In this document: positions 56,559 through 64,000 of the stretch, in pieces
Layout: each line of letters starts with the position of its first letter
Position numbering within the stretch: the first letter of the stretch is position 1
Assembly (NCBI GenBank): GCA_963920525.1
Contig: OY986439.1
Span: 32,619,819 to 32,683,818, forward strand
Direction: 5' to 3'
DNA: 64,000 nucleotides
From: Dichetophora obliterata
Taxonomy: Eukaryota > Arthropoda > Insecta > Diptera > Sciomyzidae
Translations under genes and position numbers: made by a program
The notes under the pieces: model-generated
What the model was told of the DNA's origin: nothing
Database searches by the model: none
What the model saw: only the letters and a program-made list of their open reading frames with translations

Positions 56559-57910
56559 CTAGCTGTAACCCGGCGCGTCGAATACTGAATTCCGAAGCTG
56601 TGCGACCTTTAACTCCAAAGCTATTAGATACATCATAAAGTAGCTTAATCATAAAGGCTATAAATTTTGATTGGAAAGAGATATTGTTGTAATTTTTTCA
56701 TATATTATATTTGGAGACTTGATCTTTTAGTCAAAAATATAAAAACAATATTTTGGAAAAAATCTTTGTCGGCCTTTGTAGTCTAGTGGAGAGTGCGCTA
56801 GACTCTCATCCCAGAGGTCTCTGGTTCCAATCCGGGCTCGGGCTCGGGCACGGTTCTTTTCACTTTCTTTGTTCTTTCCTACATTGACCAATTATGGAAA
56901 ACTAAAAATTCACAACTAAATTGTGGAAAATGTTGAATTAAAGGAATGGAACAACTAAAGGGCTGAAAATGCTTGCCGCGGTTAAGGCATAACACTAGCC
57001 TCGGTGAAAAGCAATTCGAATTAATTATTATTATTATTATGATCTTTTTATAAAAAATAAAAATTAAATAAAATAAATTTCTCCAAAAAAATCAAAAAAC
57101 CTTTTTGTTTTGATAACGAAAACAGTAAAATTATTTTTGCGCTTAACTGGAAGAATTTTAGCAAATAAATGCTATGTCATATGAAAGGAAAAGATGTGCA
57201 ATTTTTACTTGATTTAATTTTTACAACAAAAACATTTTTTGAGTCACTTTTTGAGTAAAAAAAAAATATTTTTGACCAATTTTGAAAAAAATATAAAAAA
57301 AAATATATACACTGACCTAACGGTGCAGTTCGAAATACTTTTGTGAAGAGCTTTTTTCCAATTTTTGAACAAAAAAGATCTGAACGAAATATATTTAGTA
57401 GCAGCGGAGATATTTGCATCGAAAGGCAAAACTTAGATTTCAATGCCGTTTTTTTCTCATTCTCGATGTCTCATGGAATAGTCATTTTACTAAAAATTGT
57501 TGTCAATTTGAAGATGTTGTTGATATCAAAATTATAGAAATTTGTTAAAATTAGAGTGGCCAGAGTTTATTATTGTAAAACGTATTTAAATAAAAAATTT
57601 TACGTTAGTTAAAAAAGGGGAAAGGGGCTTGGTCGAAGCAAAGTATGTATAAAGCTAATCTAGGATGCATTAAATAAGTGTACAAAGTTTGAGCGAAAGC
57701 CGTTTAGCCATAATACTAAAAAGTATTATAACAAAATAACCGTAAGAGGAAAAATGTCAGAGGGGGCGTGGCAAAAACTAGGTATGTTACAATTTAATCT
57801 AGGATTAACTGAATATGTATCCTGAAAGTTAGAGAAATCTGTTGAGTCGTTTAGATTTGTATAAAGGTCAAACAAACAAACAAACAAACAGAAAATTAGT
57901 TTTATTACTT
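56559..57910 (-). mobile_element. Helitron, minus strand, with a SINE inside
   Basis: The 3' end is CGCCGGGTTACAGCTAG at 56559. The 5' part near 57910 (TAATAAAACTAATTTTCTGT on the minus strand) belongs to the 2.3-kb family. Sequence inside is collinear with 14460-15290. A SINE interrupts it at 56768. ORFs at 57177-57537 are unsupported. Confidence 0.7.
56768..57041 (+). mobile_element. tRNA-derived SINE in the Helitron
   Basis: The head has an A-box TAGTCTAGTGG and a B-box GGTTCCAATCC at tRNA-like spacing. A ~190-bp body follows with AGGGCTGAAAATGCTTGCCG, ending in TTATTATTATTATTATG. ATCTTT flanks both sides (56762-56767, 57042-57047), and the Helitron sequence continues across it. The motif AGGGCTGAAA also occurs in the 63382 SINE. 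It is transcribed by RNA polymerase III if active, and is not a working tRNA. Confidence 0.82.
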
Positions 57911-58129
57911 TAACGTTTGATTGGAAACAGTTGCTCGTATTGGGGTAATTTTTAGACATAAATTATTTTTGAGATTTGAATTTTTTGTAAAAAATGTAAA
58001 AACAACATTTTGAAAAAAAGGAATTTCGCCCAAAAAATCAAAGGGTGTACTTGTCCTTGTAGTTTTGATGACAAAAACTGTAAAACAATTTTTGCGCAAA
58101 ACTGGAAGAATTTTTGCAAATTAATAATA
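57911..58129 (-). mobile_element. Internal Helitron fragment
   Basis: TTTGATTGGAAACAG..TTGGGGTAATTTTT to GAAGAATTTTTGCAAAT matches 14490-14690 of the minus-strand copy. No ends. Confidence 0.5.
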
Positions 58130-58781
58130 TCTATATATATAAAATGGAATGTGTGTTTGTTTATTTGTTTATTTGTTTGTTTGTACCTTATAGGAGACCA
58201 AACCTCTGGACCGATCTTCCTTAAATTTTCACAGCATTTAACTGGGACTCTGGCATGATTAATAGGGTACTTCTTTCGACCACGCCCACTTTTACGCCCA
58301 CTTTTTTAAAATTATGTAATTGCTCCCATATAGTTTTTAACAGATTTACTTCAAATTGTATACACATTATACTCCAGGCGAGGTAGAAATAAACATTTCT
58401 TACGCCACGCCCCCTTTCACGCCCCTTTTCACGCCAAATTTAAGTTTTAAACTTTTTGTTCTCTGTACAAATTTGTTCCTTCCAACGGATTATTTTTTAT
58501 TTGGAAGTATATTGCTCTTAATACTGTTATCGTCGCCATATTACTATGAACCACGCCCACTTCACCGCCCTCTTTTATTAATTCAGATACTTACTTATAC
58601 CACTAATAATATTTGCTATACAAAATACTTTTTTTGTAATATGTTTTTACCTAAAGTTTTATATACTTTTTATCTACAGGTAAGGTAGCCATCGATTTTT
58701 TTATTACCAAATCCCCCTTTTTCGCCCCATTTTACTTTAATTATAAGTAATCTGCTTTCAATCTATATATATAAAAATGAA

Positions 58782-58816
<35 letters not shown>

Positions 58817-59865
58817 TTGTTTGTTTGTTTGTGCTTTATAGGAGGCCAAACCCTTCGACCGATCTTCCTGAAACTTTCACAGCATTTTACTATGACTCTG
58901 GAAAGAATAATAGGCTATATGAAGTTTTTATTGGACAAAGGGGCGTGGCACTGCCCATATAACCCAAAAATTTAAATCGCCATATTTTGGGCATTTTCAC
59001 CTACGTTGATGCTATTTGGTAAATATGGTATTGGCATAGCTAGGAATACGTACCAGGAGAAAAGTGGGTGGGACCACGCCCCTTTTTAGGAAAATTAAAA
59101 ATCGCAATATAGTCTTAACTACTGGACCGATCGTCATTAAATTTTCACAATAGGATATTTTTACGAAATAATAAATTCTTGACTATATAAAGTTGTGAGT
59201 GGACGAAGGGGCGTGGCCTCACCCATATAACCCAAAATTTAAAATCGTCATATCTTGGGCATTTTTTGACCAACGGCGGCAGTATTTGCTATATATGGTA
59301 TTGGCATGAATAGAAATACGTACCAAAAGAAAAGTGGGCGGAGCACGCCGCTTTGTTTGCGATATATTGGAGGCTGGACCTGATAACCGATCTTAAATTT
59401 TCACAGCGTTCAGCTTTGACTCAGGAATACTTATTACATGATAATATTTTTCGACCATGCACACTTCTGCACCTACTTTTTTACTACGTTTATTAACGGC
59501 TTTACCACAAATTTAAAATACATATTAATTAAAATAGTGGGGTAGCCCCATTCTCTTTCTTCCACCACTGTCTTCAAAACAGCTGATTTTATAATACGTG
59601 TTTATTAAAATAGAGATTGGGGTAACCCCATTCTCATTCTCCCACAACTGACTGCGAAACAGCTGCTTTGATTGGTCTAAAAATAAAAAGGGGGAGCATG
59701 AAGCAAATTACATACGATTCAGTGCTGAATTCTAATTGGTTTACAACAAAAAAAGAGTCGAAGCATTGCAATATTTAAATTAAATAAATAAATTTTTGTA
59801 AATATATAAATACTTTTAATTTTATTTAATACGAGGGGGTAGCGAAGCACACCGGGTTCAGCTAG
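58130..59865 (+). mobile_element. Two DINE-1-like Helitrons, plus strand
   Basis: Starts at 58130 (TCTATATATATAAAATGG) and 58762 (TCTATATATATAAAAATG). The second carries a (TGTC)n/(TGTT)n microsatellite and the GACCGATCTTCCTGAAACTT stretch, and ends CACACCGGGTTCAGCTAG at 59865 before T. The second is therefore full length (1104 bp). Near the 3' end two ~100-bp units with TGGGGTA(G/A)CCCCATTCTC are tandem (59538 and 59617). The short frames at 58356-58975 are not genes. Confidence 0.75.
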
Positions 59866-59989
59866 TACTATATGAAAGGTAGTAAAAAATTCAATTTTTT
59901 CCTGGGTTTATTTTTACAACGAAAACAACATTTGAGTCAGTTTTTTACTAAAAAGCCAATATTTTTGACCTTTTTTGAAAAAATATAAA

Positions 59990-60985
59990 AAATACTATTC
60001 CCCGGCAGACGTTGTCCTGTATATTTTCTACTCTTAGTGTAGTTGCCGAAAGTAATCATATGGCCTCAATTACCAAATTTTAGTATAAAACGACGAAAAC
60101 TGTCCAAAATATAGAATTTTTCTTTATTTGTGGGCGGTAAAAGGGGGTGTGGCAATTTTTCCCCCTTAAAATATCTCGTACTTAAAACTAATTAACTGCC
60201 AAAATTTCAGCTGAATTTAGTTTTTACCTGGCTCACTTTGATTCACTTGAAAAAAGCGAAAACGTAATGTGACCACGTCCATTTTTAGTCCATTGGCCGA
60301 AAGTAGCCATACAAATTAAATTACCAAATTTTAGTTTTATACGAACCAAACCGTCTGAAATAAAGCGTTTTCATAGGCTGTGAGCGGTAAAAGAGGGTGT
60401 GGAAACCAATTTTTAGTACAGTTTCTGAGAGTACCCATACAAACTAAGCCAAAATTTTAGCTCAATTGGCCCAGTAGTCAATTTTTATGATTTCTGAAAA
60501 AAATTGAGAGCAGCTCATTTTTACTAAAAAATGCCGTAAGTAACCATACAAACTAAATTACCAAATTTAGTTTATTAAAATTAAGACCAAAACCAGCTTA
60601 ATTAAAGAATATTAATTTATTTGTGGGCGGTAGAAAGGGGCGTGGATGCCCATTTTTAGTAGTGTCCGACAGTAACCATATAAACGAAATTTCCAAATTT
60701 TAGTCTAATACGATCAAAACCGTCCAAAATATAGCATTTTATCGATTTGTTTTTTGCAGTTAAAAGGGGCGTGGAAATCCATTTTTAGTACAGTTGCTGA
60801 CAGTAACCCTACAAACTTAATTACCAAATTTAAGTTTAATACGATCCAAACCGTCTGAAATATAGCATTTTTATAGGTTTGGGGGCGGCAAAAGAGGGTG
60901 TGGCAAACTTTTTCCTTAACAATCTCCTATCTGAAACAAATCGACTGCCAGTAGTTTTGGAGTCTGTAGGCATCACACAGACAGA
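59990..60985 (-). mobile_element. Helitron fragment, inverse of 24595-25710
   Basis: On the minus strand it starts around AGACTCCAAAACTACTGGCA and continues with ~125-bp units containing CC(A/G)CCCACAAA and TACTAAAAATGG. It terminates near CCGGGGAATAG. No CTAG end was seen. Confidence 0.55.
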
Positions 60986-61191
60986 TAGAATATTTGTATG
61001 GGAGTATATGGGAAAATCTTAAAATGCCATATCTTTAAAATGCCGGAACCACTGGGCTGGTTTCGTGCATACTTCACTTAAATCGTCTGCAGACCATACC
61101 CAACGTACCCTGAAATTTTGGTTGAAATCAGTCGACCCGTTTTTGCAGTTAGTGATGCCATCAAAATGTTCTCTTCTTTTTATATTTAAGA

Positions 61192-61330
61192 CTAGCTTAT
61201 ATTTACCCGGTGTTACTCTGGAATGTAAATATTTTGTAAATTTTTTTTCTAAAGGATTTAATTTTAATTTTCTTTAAAAATAGGGAAGATTTCATGGAAT
61301 GTGTTATAAAATGAGAAAAATATACAATAT
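61192..61330 (-). mobile_element. Helitron 3' end, truncated
   Basis: CTAGCTTATATTTACCCGGTG on the plus strand is the inverse of the CACCGGGTATAT.AGCTAG end found elsewhere. Only ~130 bp follow before unrelated sequence. Confidence 0.5.
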
Positions 61331-61567
61331 TAAATATTGTTTTTAGCAGAAAAACTAACATTTGCAAGGCAATAAATTTACCTTTCTAACGATGCATCAA
61401 CAAACTCACCCCACCCATCATCCATTACCGAGCTGTGATAGAACATGGCAGAATAACCAGGTAGGGTAAAGAGATTCACAACACAGACAGCTAATGTCAA
61501 AATCATGCCAAAATCACAGAATACAGTGCTGCCGTATCTTCAAAGAAAAATCCATGATTGTATCATT

Positions 61568-61780
61568 AAGGGTATTCACAGTTGCGTGGTTTTCAGTGTG
61601 GCTAAAAAACCCCGTAGTATTAATACCACACATTACCAAGCTGTTTTTATATACTTATGTTGTTTTACATGAAAGCTCTACAAACCAAAAGTCTGGTAAT
61701 TTTAAGTAGCCCAATGATATGTTTGATGAGCGTGGTTATTAAAGTTCCATAAACAGGTGTTGCTTTATGTGTTTTTACAG
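61568..61780 (+). mobile_element. AAGGGTATTCAC MITE, truncated copy 3
   Basis: AAGGGTATTCACAGTTGCGT preceded by ATT. The body is collinear with 63093-63300 (ATACCACAC(A/T)T.ACCAAGC, GGTAATTTTAAGTAGC). The right end is missing. Confidence 0.7.
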
Positions 61781-61841
61781 CAGTTTGACTGTTTCTTGCA
61801 TTTCGTTAGTTTTCCAATAAGCCAATTAGATTCGTTTGCTT

Positions 61842-62110
61842 CCCAGTAGTCCAAGTCTGAAAGAAAGCTTGAATGAATCCTGCACGATTTTTCTTTTTCT
61901 TTAACGAAACATGCTGATTCGTTTATACATTTCGTTGACGAAAATCTCATATGAAAGTTATAAATTCGTGCACTGTTTGAAAACTTCCTGTTTTCGATGA
62001 ACGAAAAAAGACCGATTTGTTAAAGAATTATCGACAAATGTATCTCATGCAGTAAGTTTCTTAAAGAAATCATCATGAAATATTCGTGCACGATGCCTAA
62101 GACTGCTGGG
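61842..62110. mobile_element. CCCAGTAGTC TIR element, copy 2
   Basis: Ends CCCAGTAGTCCAAGTC and, inverted, CCCAGCAGTCTTAGGC. 269 bp, an internally deleted relative of 472-1331. Confidence 0.5.
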
Positions 62111-62879
62111 TTAGTTTCGTTTGATATGTATGTGTTTTTTGTGTGCATGTATTTTCACATGTAATGTAGGCTGCACATTTATGCGCACTGAGAGCGGAAT
62201 CTGTTAAATATTATTCTTTATACTAAACTGGAAAACGGGGAAGTACAAGTTTTTATTTTTAAGCAAAATTTGATTGGGTCATTCGCTCTAATTTCATTGT
62301 TTCAAACAGTCGCGCCTTTGTGTTTTTGATTTTTTTAAAATTAATATTTATATTAAAATTAAGAACTAAAAAAATAAACAAAAAATAATGGGCAATGATA
62401 AATTACTGAAAATAAAACTTTAAAATCACATAAAAACTTATCTGTTTCATTAAATATACATTTTTTTCTTACTTTATCTCTTTTGCCGTAGCATAAATTC
62501 CCCTCAAAGCATTTGTCTCACTGAATCTCTTTACCCTACCTGGTTATTCTGCTATGTGCTAGAGTGAAGATGAAATCAATTCGTTGAAACTACTAAATTT
62601 CAAGTTTGAGAGCAATTTTCTCTGAATTTTGCCTAAAAAATTAAAATTATTTTTTTTGTGATTTATTTAATTTTCTTTTCAATTTCATCAAATCATATAC
62701 ATATTTTCAAAAATAACAAAGTTGGTTATACTTTTAAAATAATTTTTCCGTGAGTTAGTTTTTCTGCTTAAAACAATAATGTGCATCAAGGTCATGAAAT
62801 ATTTATTAACCCTGTAACTCCTAAGAGTTTAAAAATAGACCTCTTTCCCTCTCATACGATTTTTTACTCAACTCGACAT

Positions 62880-63089
62880 CACCTTTCAATAGGGAGTCTA
62901 ATCCCGGAAGCTTTTCTCGATTCCGGTAATATCGGGATTGAAAATCTCAATCCCGGGATTAGTTCGGGATTGAAAACTTTAAGAAGTAAATAATTCAAAA
63001 CGTTTTTAATACAATTTTTAATTATTTATTACTTGAAACTAAAAAATGTGAATTAATTCATTTATAAAGCAACAAAAACAAAAAAATTC
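62880..63089. repeat. AATCCCGGGATT motif cluster and small palindrome
   Basis: GGGATTGAAAAT, AATCCCGGGATTAG and CGGGATTGAAAAC occur in direct and inverted form within 62898-62975. Then TAAATAATT..AATTATTTA forms a palindrome around 63000. Possibly the end of an unknown element. No boundaries. Confidence 0.35.
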
Positions 63090-63092
63090 ATT

Positions 63093-63861
63093 AAGGGTAT
63101 TCACGATTGCGTTGTTTTCCGTGTAGCCAACAAGCCCCGTGATATTGATACCACACTTCACCAAGCAGTTTTTATATTTTTGTTGTTTTACATGAAATCT
63201 CTTAAAACCAAAAGTGTGGTAATTTTAAGTAGCATAATGATATTTTTAACGAACGTGGTTTGTAAAGTTCCATAAACAACTGATCTGTTGCCAGTTATTT
63301 TCTAATTGCAAAAATGGAAGAAGCTCAAAATGCAAGTTAAACTTTTTATGCCATATATTAATTAAATATTTATAAAATTGGCGACCGTGGTCTAGTGGGT
63401 AGAGTGAGTGGCCCCTAAGCCTAAGAACCGCGGTAGCCCGGGTTCAATTCCAGCTCAGCCAGAACGTTTTTCAATCGAATTAATTTTTTTGTTCGGTCGT
63501 CACCTCTCTGCATACAACGGCAAACCTCAGAGAATAAAAATTGCCAAGCTTCTTGAGAACATAAGCCGTTCGGAGTTGGCATAAAACACGTAGGTCCAGT
63601 TCTCGGTCATTTGTGATCAAACATTTAATAACACTCACAACACAATTGATCAATAGAAGCTAGGTCAAAGTCCTTTCAAGGGCTGAAATGGCCAGTTTTA
63701 TTATATTATTATATTTATAAAATTGGACAGCTAATTTATTTGCATAGTAAAAAAAGCTATAATGGGTTAGTTCCGAACCTAAAATTCTAATTTAAAGGGT
63801 GCTCATAATTGTGGTTTTCAACTATGGTAAATACCCTTATTTCACAATTGTGAATACCCTT
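63093..63861. mobile_element. AAGGGTATTCAC MITE, copy 4, hosting a SINE
   Basis: Starts AAGGGTATTCACGATTG and ends CAATTGTGAATACCCTT, flanked by ATT on both sides (63090-63092, 63862-63864). A SINE with a 16-bp duplication occupies 63382-63710. Without it the MITE is ~420 bp. Confidence 0.82.
63382..63710 (+). mobile_element. tRNA-derived SINE with 16-bp TSD
   Basis: The flanks ATATTTATAAAATTGG (63366-63381 and 63711-63726) are identical. The head has A-box TGGTCTAGTGG and B-box GGTTCAATTCC. The body includes CAACGGCAAACCTCAGAGA and AGGGCTGAAATGGCC, and the tail is TTTTATTATATTATT. It shares body motifs with the SINEs at 17985 and 56768. The perfect long duplication marks it as recent and confirms target-primed insertion using LINE machinery. 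Confidence 0.92.
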
Positions 63862-64000
63862 ATTGTTAATAAACACTAGAAAACTTAAATAATATTAATG
63901 ACTAGCAAATTGTATCAATTTAAAGAACAAAAAATATAAAAACTTAAATATAGAACAGTTTAAGATATTATTATATAAATGTTAAATATTTTTTTTAGAC

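Larger units (their letters stand above)
61444..62556. mobile_element. hAT-like TIR element with nested MITEs
   Basis: The inverted ends are CAT(G/A)GCAGAATAACCAGG, continuing through TAGGGTAAAGAGATTCA. Flanks TGATAGAA (61436-61443) and TGCTAGAG (62557-62564) match at six of eight bases. It contains a truncated AAGGG MITE (61568-61780) and the CCCAGTAGTC element (61842-62110). The host repeat is the same as at 15816-16990. Confidence 0.6.

Noticed and set aside
56768..56850. Possible tRNA gene
   Set aside because: A and B boxes are present, but the acceptor and anticodon arms do not pair well and the unit continues into a SINE body with a TTA tail.
58777..58975. Frames with repeated Cys-Leu-Ser-Val
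   Set aside because: Translation of a TGTC/TGTT microsatellite at a Helitron start.
63382..63465. Possible tRNA gene
   Set aside because: Part of a SINE with its own 16-bp target duplication.

Overview
The window is A+T-rich eukaryotic repeat DNA. It most likely comes from a dipteran insect (tephritid-like is a guess). I see no intact host gene, no bona fide tRNA or rRNA gene, and nothing prokaryotic. The evidence is the mixture of elements: piggyBac, Tc1/mariner and hAT transposons, non-LTR retrotransposons of three types, DINE-1-like Helitrons starting TC and ending CTAG, tRNA-derived SINEs, and many hairpin MITEs. Almost all of them are dated by target-site duplications (TSDs) that can be read directly from the sequence.

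Layout. 1-3600: a 10-bp TIR element, then a 2.2-kb foldback element whose arms are inverted arrays of a ~21-bp repeat flanking one small spliced ORF. 4543-6200: an hAT element with a perfect 8-bp TSD and a retroposed LINE tail inside it, then a partial relative carrying a Harbinger-type MITE whose empty site is preserved in the first copy. 6260-11290: a foldback interrupted by a Helitron and by a nearly intact piggyBac (8555-11226). 11315-12438: a Foldback/Mutator-like MITE with a 9-bp TSD and a TTA-flanked MITE. 13001-15820: minus-strand Helitrons. 16096-16808: a hAT MITE. 17421-22505: a 5-kb hAT with a ZMYM1-like transposase remnant, interrupted by a CAC-ended foldback (with a SINE), a TTA-flanked MITE (with a LINE tail) and a Tc1 element. 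24120-28400: Helitron fragments. 28418-31793: a CR1-like LINE interrupted by a TAA-flanked MITE.

32335-43374 is the most complex locus. Two inverted Foldback-like arms with a perfect 9-bp TSD bracket about 10.2 kb of nested elements. These are an RTE-like LINE split by a Helitron (itself split by an RNase-H LINE with a 13-bp TSD and by a TAA-flanked MITE) and by a hAT (itself containing a MITE and a full-length Helitron). 44600-51900: a 21-bp minisatellite, a 3.7-kb TIR element with about eight copies of a ~235-bp satellite in one arm, a long-TIR Tc1, and a 918-bp hairpin. 52700-56516: two (A/T)-rich foldbacks (one a hAT with TSD) and a decayed mariner. 56559-64000: Helitrons, a SINE in a Helitron, a hAT-like element and ATT-flanked MITEs, one of which hosts a SINE with a 16-bp TSD.

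The elements do not act together as a pathway. What links them is insertion history. Autonomous-type coding remnants (piggyBac, hAT, Tc1, mariner, three LINE types) sit among non-autonomous relatives that would have depended on such enzymes. All coding sequences seen carry stops or frameshifts, so the region looks transpositionally dead, and it is readable as a stratified fossil record.
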